This document shows positions 1-6,007 of a stretch of DNA of 11,305 nt, piece by piece. Position 1 is the stretch's first letter. Each line of letters begins with the position of its first letter. The notes under the pieces are model-generated. The model did not search any database and was not told the DNA's origin. It worked only from the letters and a program-made list of their open reading frames with translations. This DNA is from Bacteroidota bacterium (GTDB lineage Bacteria; Bacteroidota; Bacteroidia; NS11-12g; UBA9320): positions 1-11,305 of the forward strand of contig DNHN01000196.1 in NCBI GenBank assembly GCA_003485825.1. Direction: 5' to 3'. Position numbers and translations under genes: made by a program.

Positions 1-761
1 GCAAATAGTCCTGCACTGTCAAATCCTTTTACCGCTTGAAGTGCAAGTGACTCACACGCTGCGTTGGTTTCTTCACTCAGGCTGCTGGGTGCTATGAGGT
101 AGTCCATTAGGTTACTTCGTGGGTCAAAAACCATCTCACACGGCGGGTACGTAGAAGTACTTCCGTTTTGCGCTACGGCTACTATCACTGATACTTCTAT
201 GGCATTGTTGGCTAGTTTTTCTATAACGTAACCGTGCTCACTGTTCAGGCTATTGTCTTGGGCAGCTAGCAATGCAGCAAATTTTTCTTTAGTGAGCAGT
301 TGTACTCCTTTGCCGTCGTATCCACCTTTTCGGTGTTTTAGTACAAATCTATCTTGTGGCCAAGCAGCTACTTTATCAGATAGGTTTTCGATAGTAGCAA
401 GGGCAAAGTCTAGTGTTGCCACACCGTTATTGGCATAGTATTCCTTTTGCAATCCTTTGTCTTGTATAATGGAGAGTACGGAGGGTTTTGGGAATACCGG
501 AGTTCCGTCTTTTTCTACCCTTACTAGAGCTGCTACATTCACATGTTCTATCTCGTAGGTGAGTACATCGGCCTTGGTAGCAAGTAGCTGAATATCTTCA
601 GCTACTTGCAGTGAACCAACTAGTTGATTTTGGCAAACTAAGCTGGCTGGACAGTCCTTAGATTTTTCCAGAAAAATAAATGAAGTATTGGTCGGAGAAC
701 CCGCTTCAAATAGCATTTTACCCAATTGTCCACCTCCTAATACGCCTATGGTTTTTGTCAT
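1..761 (-). CDS. purK: N5-carboxyaminoimidazole ribonucleotide synthase PurK (3' part beyond window)
   Basis: Cytoplasmic ATP-grasp enzyme of purine synthesis. It uses ATP and bicarbonate to convert AIR into N5-CAIR, which PurE then rearranges to CAIR. The reading frame from the ATG at 761 stays open to the left edge (253 codons), so roughly the last third of a normal ~380-residue PurK is missing. The N-terminal nucleotide-binding loop GVLGGGQLGKM (residues 6-16), the segment TYEIEHV (68-74) typical of PurK, and the ATP-grasp glycine loop KGGYDGKG (145-152) are all visible. The frame is breaking off just inside the conserved GLFAVE-type ATP-grasp segment. No gene precedes it on its own strand in the window. 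It is transcribed divergently from the secreted protease, and I found no clean Bacteroidota promoter for it in the 119-base gap. purE often lies next to purK but would be outside the window. Identification is secure. Confidence 0.96.
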   Translation of the reverse strand, partial: MTKTIGVLGGGQLGKMLFEAGSPTNTSFIFLEKSKDCPASLVCQNQLVGSLQVAEDIQLLATKADVLTYEIEHVNVAALVRVEKDGTPVFPKPSVLSIIQDKGLQKEYYANNGVATLDFALATIENLSDKVAAWPQDRFVLKHRKGGYDGKGVQLLTKEKFAALLAAQDNSLNSEHGYVIEKLANNAIEVSVIVAVAQNGSTSTYPPCEMVFDPRSNLMDYLIAPSSLSEETNAACESLALQAVKGFDSAGLF

Positions 762-797
762 AATTATTCTCTACGCTTTGCAAATGTTAATAATAAA

Positions 798-828
798 TTG
801 GACTAGGGTCTTAAAGTTTCTAAATTTG
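798..828 (+). promoter_or_regulatory. Bacteroidota-type promoter of the secreted protease gene
   Basis: TTG (798-800), a 20-base spacer and TAAATTTG (821-828) match the Bacteroidota primary sigma pattern TTG-N19/20-TAnnTTTG. Transcription would start near 833-836, giving a leader of about 45 bases before the ATG at 881. Inferred from sequence only. Confidence 0.65.
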
Positions 829-854
829 TTAAAAACAAATCGCTTTTGAAGCGA
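824..854 (+). promoter_or_regulatory. Two adjacent inverted repeats in the promoter/leader of the protease gene
   Basis: ATTTGTT (824-830) and AACAAAT (834-840) form a perfect 7-base inverted repeat around AAA. The left arm lies on the -7 box. Directly after it, TCGCTT (840-845) and AAGCGA (849-854) form a second perfect 6-base repeat around TTG, which would be a hairpin in the 5' leader. The first could be an operator for a dimeric repressor or chance in A+T-rich DNA. The second is more likely an RNA stem. Neither has a run of T after it, so neither is a terminator. Confidence 0.4.
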
Positions 855-880
855 GGGTAACTTAATTAAAAGTAATATTC

Positions 881-3367
881 ATGAAATCAATTCTTACCGC
901 CATCCTTTTAATGGGAACGTACACCTTTACCTCTGCTCAGTGTATGATAGAACCCTGGTCACTGCAGAAGCGAGTGGATAAAAGCTCCGACATTGTAGAA
1001 GCACGTGTAATAAGTCAAGAGGGCAGATGGGATGCGCAAGAACATAGCATTTATACCATACACACACTTGAGGTTTTTAAAGTCTTCAAAGGGACGGTAG
1101 GCATCCAGACTATAAAGCTAGTTACAGAAGGGGGAATAGTAGGGAGTGAGATGCTCAAAGTATCTCCATGCTTGGAGCTAGCTGTCGGCGAAACGGGTAT
1201 ATTTTTACTGGAAGAAAATAGGGTAGACCTAAACTCCGCAGGCAAGATGTACAAGCCGTCTAGCTCTATACAGTCATTTATTCAGTACGATTTAGTTTCA
1301 GTAGATGCGTATGATATACAAAAGACATACACGAGTATATCCTTTGATCTATACAAAGATTTAGCCGCAGCTACAGGCTCAAGTTACCTAGAAATCACCC
1401 CGTTTGATGCCGAAAACAACAACAAGAAAATAAAAGCATTAGCTCCTCCAACGATTTCGTCGTTTTCTACGTCTACAGTAACCTCTGGGACGAGCACAGA
1501 GTTAACGATCAATGGCTCTAATTTTGGTTTTGGAAGAGGTAGTGGCAAAGTAGGTTTTAAAGACGCAAATTTTGGTGACCGAAGGTACTATTATCCGCCC
1601 TCTGCTTGGGGATATACCTCCTGGAGCAACAGTCAGATAAAAGTGATAGTGCCTTCTAGAGCCGGTACTGGAGTCATTCAAGTGATTAATAATCTAGGGG
1701 AATCTGGTGAATCTACCGTGGACCTTACGGTAGACTGGTCTCATTTAAACATTACTAGTTTTTCCCCGTCTTCTATTTCTGATACGCCATATTATGAGTT
1801 GCAGCACGTGGATGATAATAATTTAGGCGGCTATACTTGGCAGATGACTTCTGAGTTTGCAGCGAATTCTGGTGCTGTTGCGGCATTTACGCGCTCTTTA
1901 AATGAGTGGAAGTGTGAGACAGAGATGAATTGGGAACTTGGAACGAATACCACGTTGGATACCGCCCTAAGTGATGAAGTGAATATTGTAGAGTTTACGA
2001 CTTTCGGCGATAGCAGGTTGGGTGTATGTCGAAGTTATTACTCTGGTTGTTTTATTAGTGGAGGTGCAGACATGAGATGGTACGTAAAAGAGCTAGATAT
2101 TTCATTTGACAGAACATACAATTGGTACTACGGTACGGTAGGACCAGCGGCTAATCAGTTTGATTTTGAAAGTGTAGCCACACACGAGCTCGGTCACGGT
2201 CATCAACTGGGACATGTGCGAGCCAGTGAAAAGGTCATGCACTATAGCATAGGAAATGGTCAGCGGAAACCTGAATTATCCATTACAGACATTGCAGCAG
2301 GTGACTACATTCGAGCTAAGAGTGTAACAAACGCCGTGTGTAGCAAGGGTAAAATGATTGCAGGAACTTGTGTAACAGCACCTCCTGTAGCAAATATTGG
2401 AGTTAGCGAAACGAATGTGTGTGAAGGCATTGACATTACGTTTTCAGACCTTTCTACCGGAGACAGCATAACTTCTATCGCATGGGATTTTGGAGTAGAT
2501 GCGTCAAAGGATACCGCTCTAACTGCCGGTCCACACGTGATAAGTTATACTTCAGAAGGGACTAAAACGATACAACTCATAGTTACTAACGTGAATGGGA
2601 AAGATACAACCACTCTTACGGTAACAATAAGACCTACAGTAGACGAAGCGCCAGTATTTACGGATATTTCGGATACTGCCTGTATGGTGTCTAAAGTTTA
2701 TGAAGTTGCGGTAGTAGATGCCGCGTCAGGGTATGACTGGGATTTAAGCGGAGGAGGAGATGTAAAAGCGTTAAATGGGAATAAATATACGGTAGAATGG
2801 ACGCAAGAAGGAGTGCACACCCTATCGGTAAATGGGAAAAATGATTGTGGATTAGGTCCAGTAGAAACCAAAGACATAACGGTATTAGGGACTCCAGTTT
2901 CAGCGTTTACCCAGTTGGAAACTGGTGTAAACGTGGCCTTTACTAACACATCTACGTCAGCGGAATCTTATTTATGGACTTTTGGAGACGGGGCTACCAG
3001 CACAGAAGAAAATCCGAGTCATAGGTTTGCGGATAAAGGCGAGTTTACTACTACACTGAAAGCAGAGAATAGATGTGCAGAAAATACGTCTGAAGCTGTA
3101 CTTATACTCAACTATGGTGCTGGTATTGCGTCCTTAGAGAATAAGTATACCGTGTATCCCAATCCAGTAAATACAGGAGGAAAGGTATTCTTAAAAGGAA
3201 GTGTATTTACGGCATATAGACTAATCGATATTTGTGGGGTAGTAGTGCAAGAAGCAAGTGTAAAAAACAACGAGGTACCTATAGGTGTTACTGCCATAGG
3301 AATGTATACGCTAGAGATAGTATCTACTGAAGGTACAGCTAGCTATAGGCTACATATTATAGAATAA
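881..3367 (+). CDS. Secreted metzincin-type metalloprotease with IPT/TIG, PKD and T9SS sorting domains
   Basis: 828 residues. The signal peptide (1-19/20) ends TSAQC; by the Bacteroidota habit of cleaving A|Q, the mature protein probably starts at Gln20, followed by Cys21. Residues 21-115 resemble an NTR/TIMP fold (early Cys21, SDIVEARV, EVFKVFKG, SPC with Cys97, VGETGIFLL). An IPT/TIG-like domain spans about 190-285. The protease domain is about 300-480, with zinc motif HELGHGHQLGH (435-445, catalytic Glu436) and a Met-turn candidate VMHYS (Met453). The zinc motif has Gln where the metzincin HExxHxxGxxH pattern has Gly. PKD or PKD-like domains follow around 502-583, 594-670 (divergent) and 672-745 (WTFGDG at 699-704). 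Residues from about 757 (TVYPNP, 757-762) to the end form a T9SS type A sorting domain. The protein should therefore cross the outer membrane and be surface-attached or released. The substrate is unknown, and activity is not proven given the motif change. Confidence 0.87.
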   Translation: MKSILTAILLMGTYTFTSAQCMIEPWSLQKRVDKSSDIVEARVISQEGRWDAQEHSIYTIHTLEVFKVFKGTVGIQTIKLVTEGGIVGSEMLKVSPCLELAVGETGIFLLEENRVDLNSAGKMYKPSSSIQSFIQYDLVSVDAYDIQKTYTSISFDLYKDLAAATGSSYLEITPFDAENNNKKIKALAPPTISSFSTSTVTSGTSTELTINGSNFGFGRGSGKVGFKDANFGDRRYYYPPSAWGYTSWSNSQIKVIVPSRAGTGVIQVINNLGESGESTVDLTVDWSHLNITSFSPSSISDTPYYELQHVDDNNLGGYTWQMTSEFAANSGAVAAFTRSLNEWKCETEMNWELGTNTTLDTALSDEVNIVEFTTFGDSRLGVCRSYYSGCFISGGADMRWYVKELDISFDRTYNWYYGTVGPAANQFDFESVATHELGHGHQLGHVRASEKVMHYSIGNGQRKPELSITDIAAGDYIRAKSVTNAVCSKGKMIAGTCVTAPPVANIGVSETNVCEGIDITFSDLSTGDSITSIAWDFGVDASKDTALTAGPHVISYTSEGTKTIQLIVTNVNGKDTTTLTVTIRPTVDEAPVFTDISDTACMVSKVYEVAVVDAASGYDWDLSGGGDVKALNGNKYTVEWTQEGVHTLSVNGKNDCGLGPVETKDITVLGTPVSAFTQLETGVNVAFTNTSTSAESYLWTFGDGATSTEENPSHRFADKGEFTTTLKAENRCAENTSEAVLILNYGAGIASLENKYTVYPNPVNTGGKVFLKGSVFTAYRLIDICGVVVQEASVKNNEVPIGVTAIGMYTLEIVSTEGTASYRLHIIE

Positions 3368-3376
3368 ATAGAAAAA

Positions 3377-4519
3377 ATGGCACGAGTAGTAGTAGGATTA
3401 TCGGGAGGAGTAGACTCATCAGTAGCCGCATATTTATTACAGCAAGAGGGTCACGAGGTGATCGGAGTTTTTATGAAAAACTGGCACGATACGGATGTCA
3501 CTATCAGTGAGGAGTGCCCGTGGGAGGAAGACAGTAAAGACGCACTTTTAGTAGCAGATAAGCTAGGAATACCTTTTCATACCATCGATTTCAGTAAAGA
3601 ATACTACGAGCGGATAGTGAGCTATATGTTCAGAGAGTATGAGAGTGGTCGTACACCTAATCCGGACGTGCTGTGCAATAGAGAAATTAAGTTTGACTCA
3701 TTTTTGAAGCACGCAGAGAAGCTAGGGGCAGATTATGTAGCTACTGGTCACTACTGTAGAAAGAGAGAAAGCGATACGGGGTTTGAGCTTCTAGCAGGAA
3801 AGGACGGGAATAAAGATCAGAGTTACTTCCTCTGTCAAATTAGTCAAGATCAATTGGCAAAAGCGCTTTTCCCTATAGGCGAATTAGAAAAGCCAGAGGT
3901 ACGCAGAATAGCTAAAGAGCAGGACTTAGTCACGGCAGAAAAGCGAGATAGTCAAGGACTTTGTTTCATTGGGAAAGTAAAACTACCAGACTTTTTAAAG
4001 CAGCAGCTCAGGGAAAAGAAAGGAAATGTCGTAGAGATTATGAGAGATTGGTCTGGCTTCCATAGGAACCTAGAAGTTACAGAGGAGTATCATTTCACAG
4101 AGACAGACGGTAAAGTCATAGGAGAGCACATTGGCGCACATTTCTACACGGTAGGCCAACGCAAAGGACTAAACATTGGTGGGTATGTGAACCCGCTTTT
4201 TATCATTCAGATAAATACAGATACGAATACCGTATACGTAGGTGAGGGTGAAGATCACAAGGGATTGAGTAGACCGGGATTGCTGGTTAGAGAAGAAGAT
4301 ATTCACTGGGTAAAAGAGGTAGATAGGATGAAAGTGGGTGATTCGAAGCATTATAGTACGCGCATACGCTACAGGCAGCCTTTATTTGGAGCTACGCTTA
4401 CGAAACTAGCGAGTGGTCTTGAAATCAAGTTTGATTCGCCTCAAAAAGCCGTCGCAAAAGGCCAGTTTGCTGCTTGGTACGCAGGTGATGCGCTAGTGGG
4501 TAGCGGGGTTATTAGTTAA
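3377..4519 (+). CDS. mnmA: tRNA-specific 2-thiouridylase MnmA
   Basis: Cytoplasmic enzyme that adenylates and thiolates uridine-34 at the wobble position of tRNA-Lys, -Glu and -Gln, using sulfur relayed as persulfide. The 380-residue length is normal. The PP-loop SGGVDSS (9-15) binds ATP. The two catalytic cysteines are visible in NPDVLCN (Cys100) and SQGLCFIG (Cys196), and the tRNA-binding segment [10 protein letters not shown] is at 260-269. Between the second Cys and GQRKGL there is more sequence (about 212-250) than in E. coli MnmA, an insertion I associate with Bacteroidota homologues. The start lies only 9 bases after the stop of the protease gene, in an A-rich stretch, and I see no separate promoter. 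It therefore probably depends at least partly on the protease promoter, an odd pairing of a housekeeping tRNA gene with a secreted protein. Confidence 0.96.
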   Translation: MARVVVGLSGGVDSSVAAYLLQQEGHEVIGVFMKNWHDTDVTISEECPWEEDSKDALLVADKLGIPFHTIDFSKEYYERIVSYMFREYESGRTPNPDVLCNREIKFDSFLKHAEKLGADYVATGHYCRKRESDTGFELLAGKDGNKDQSYFLCQISQDQLAKALFPIGELEKPEVRRIAKEQDLVTAEKRDSQGLCFIGKVKLPDFLKQQLREKKGNVVEIMRDWSGFHRNLEVTEEYHFTETDGKVIGEHIGAHFYTVGQRKGLNIGGYVNPLFIIQINTDTNTVYVGEGEDHKGLSRPGLLVREEDIHWVKEVDRMKVGDSKHYSTRIRYRQPLFGATLTKLASGLEIKFDSPQKAVAKGQFAAWYAGDALVGSGVIS

Positions 4520-4532
4520 AAAAGGGGCTGAA

Positions 4533-4556
4533 ATTTTTTGAAAAACTTCAAAAAAT
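4533..4556 (+). terminator. A/T-rich hairpin after mnmA (weak terminator candidate)
   Basis: Ten perfect base pairs (ATTTTTTGAA with TTCAAAAAAT) around a 4-base loop AAAC, 14 bases after the mnmA stop. The stem is nearly all A-T, and the sequence after it is GATAGG, not a T run. It is therefore a poor classical rho-independent terminator, although the left-arm T run would serve a transcript ending there. It lies inside the left end of the inverted-repeat segment. Confidence 0.3.
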
Positions 4557-4671
4557 GATAGGATTTGGCCTCCTCCGCGTCACGAACTTCCAACGTTCTG
4601 CCTGCTAAAGTAAATTAACAAACGTCATTACCGACAAGTCTGGATTTAAGGCCTGTTCTTATACGCATTGG

Positions 4672-4702
4672 TTGAGCCGGAAATGTAATCGGTGTAAATT
4701 TT
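4672..4702 (+). promoter_or_regulatory. Possible promoter of the glycosyltransferase gene
   Basis: TTG (4672-4674), a 20-base spacer and TAAATTTT (4695-4702) match the Bacteroidota consensus except for the last base (T for G). The start of transcription would fall near 4708, about 55 bases before the gene. It lies within the right part of the inverted-repeat segment, so that segment may drive the downstream gene. Confidence 0.4.
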
Positions 4703-4763
4703 TCAAATTGCCCAGCCCCTAGGTTCAAAGGAACAACTCTTTTATGGAAATAGTTTCATAAAC

Positions 4764-5771
4764 TTGCCTCAAATTGAAGTCCTTTTGATAAGTATCTTAA
4801 TGCCAGTGAAAAATGCTGGACCATATCTGAAGCCTTGTTTGGATTCTATCTTAGCTCAGACCCATACAGACTGGGAACTTGTGGCGATCAATGATGGAAG
4901 CTCAGACGGTTCGGAGCAGGTGCTAATGGAGTATGCAGATAAACACAAGAACATTACTGTAGCAGGTAGTGAAGGTGTCGGGATAATTTCTGCTCTGAGG
5001 ATGGCGTCCAGCCTATGCTCGGGTGAGCTCATACATCGTATGGATGCCGATGACTTAATGCCCGCCCACAAGTTAGAATGGATGTCAGACGCTATGGAAA
5101 ATGGTGCTGTAGTCACAGGTAAGGTGAGCTATTTCTGCGATGAACGAGAAGTAGGGGACGGTTTTTTGAACTATACGGATTGGCTCAACAGTTTGATGGA
5201 AGGAGGTGACTTCTGGAGAGATGTATACCGTGAGTGTCCGGTGCCTTCATCCGCTTGGATGATGTATCGTCAGGATTTCGAACGAATTGGAGGTTTCAAT
5301 TCGGACCTAATGCCTGAAGATTATGATTTGGCTTTTCGAATGTTGAAGTACAAGCTGAGAGTCATACGACTCAATCAAGTGATCCATCACTGGAGAGATA
5401 GTGAGACGAGAGTTTCTCGTAATGAGGAGAAGTATTTCCCAATTGCTTATTTACCGCTTAAGGTGCATTATTTTTTAGAATTGCACAGAGACGATAGCAA
5501 ACCACTTGTGCTTTGGGGTGCTGGTAAAAAAGGTAAGTTAGTCGCAAAAGAGCTTTTAAAGAGGAAGGTATCGTTTACTTGGATTACGAATAATGAAAAG
5601 AAGATGGGTAGAGATATTTACGGATTGCTAATACAGTCAGAGGACGGACAGGTATTTGAAAATGCTCAGACGCTTATTTCACTTTCTTCCCCTATAGAAA
5701 AAACGGAAGTACAAATACAACTTAATCACGAGGAATTAGTAAATAATCGAGATTACTATTGGTTTTTCTAA
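4764..5771 (+). CDS. Family 2 glycosyltransferase with C-terminal nucleotide-binding-like domain
   Basis: 335 residues from a TTG start. Residues 9-240 are a GT-A fold glycosyltransferase: ISILMPVKNAG (10-20), INDGSSDGS (42-50), the metal/nucleotide-sugar motif DADD (94-97), and PEDYDLAFRM (184-193) as the acceptor/base region. Residues 246-330 form a second domain starting with LVLWGAGKKGKLVAKEL, a GxGxxG-type loop after a beta strand that suggests a Rossmann-like fold. No membrane helix is evident, so it is probably cytoplasmic and transfers a sugar to a glycan or lipid carrier. Donor and acceptor are unknown. The start is uncertain: a second TTG at 4785 would give MISILMPVKN, closer to the usual family N-terminus, and the first in-frame ATG is at 4800, inside the conserved strand. 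The gene stands alone, not in a polysaccharide cluster, downstream of the inverted-repeat segment. Confidence 0.88.
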   Translation: MPQIEVLLISILMPVKNAGPYLKPCLDSILAQTHTDWELVAINDGSSDGSEQVLMEYADKHKNITVAGSEGVGIISALRMASSLCSGELIHRMDADDLMPAHKLEWMSDAMENGAVVTGKVSYFCDEREVGDGFLNYTDWLNSLMEGGDFWRDVYRECPVPSSAWMMYRQDFERIGGFNSDLMPEDYDLAFRMLKYKLRVIRLNQVIHHWRDSETRVSRNEEKYFPIAYLPLKVHYFLELHRDDSKPLVLWGAGKKGKLVAKELLKRKVSFTWITNNEKKMGRDIYGLLIQSEDGQVFENAQTLISLSSPIEKTEVQIQLNHEELVNNRDYYWFF

Positions 5772-5815
5772 GGAGAGAAACCTTAAGGTAATTAAAGGAA
5801 TTTGTACCTGGAGTG

Positions 5816-6007
5816 CTACTCTACCTCCTCATAATCAACGTATTCTCCACCTTTTGAGTGGTCTATATTCGACTTGTTACTTGGATTGGAAGGGTTTGCT
5901 TTATGGTCTTGTGGCTGCTGTCCATCACGCTTCACAGCATCAGCCACTTTAAATACACGCTTGAAAACCCAATATGCTACTAATCCTATTAAAAGATACT
6001 TAAACAT
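5816..6007 (-). CDS. Small single-helix membrane protein, DUF4834-like
   Basis: 63 residues. An N-terminal hydrophobic helix (about 3-15, LLIGLVAYWVF region) is followed by a basic stretch (KRVFKVADAVKRDG), a polar low-complexity linker rich in Asn, Ser and Pro (about 30-50), and the acidic end GEYVDYEEVE. A membrane anchor with a GxYVDYEEV tail is how I know the DUF4834 family of flavobacteria. The assignment rests on memory of that pattern. Its start codon shares one base with the carB stop (TAATG), so it is probably translated by coupling from the carB message. No function is known. The cytoplasmic side should carry the basic segment and tail, which might bind a partner. The gene ends convergently 44 bases from the glycosyltransferase. 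Confidence 0.8.
   Translation of the reverse strand: MFKYLLIGLVAYWVFKRVFKVADAVKRDGQQPQDHKANPSNPSNKSNIDHSKGGEYVDYEEVE

Larger units (their letters stand above)
4523..4720. repeat. ~198-bp intergenic segment bounded by imperfect inverted repeats
   Basis: The left end reads AGGGGCTG (4523-4530), then six unmatched bases, then TTTGAAAAA (4537-4545). The right end, read on the minus strand from 4720, is AGGGGCTG, five unmatched bases, then TTTGAAAAA (down to 4699). The ends therefore match at 8 + 9 positions. The interior has a more G+C-rich patch (4561-4610), two related words GGATTTGGCC (4561-4570) and GGATTTAAGGCC (4642-4653), and no convincing ORF. I see no flanking target duplication. It could be a MITE-like mobile repeat, or a structured RNA closed by an 8-pair helix. 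No internal long stem supports a 6S-like fold. Which of these is right cannot be decided from this window alone. Confidence 0.45.

Noticed and set aside
941..943. Cys21 as a lipoprotein lipidation site
   Set aside because: The preceding residue is Gln, which does not fit a lipobox (Gly, Ala or Ser expected), and the protein has a T9SS sorting domain instead.
4556..4609. 17-codon ORF inside the inverted-repeat segment
   Set aside because: It is short and unlike any known peptide; the bases are better explained as part of the repeat.
4523..4720. 6S RNA or an integron attC site in the inverted-repeat segment
   Set aside because: The arms beyond the end blocks do not pair into the long stem of 6S RNA, and attC core motifs are absent.
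4744..4761. ATG with a five-codon ORF just before the glycosyltransferase
   Set aside because: It is too short to support a leader peptide, is out of frame with the gene, and has no terminator/antiterminator pair nearby.
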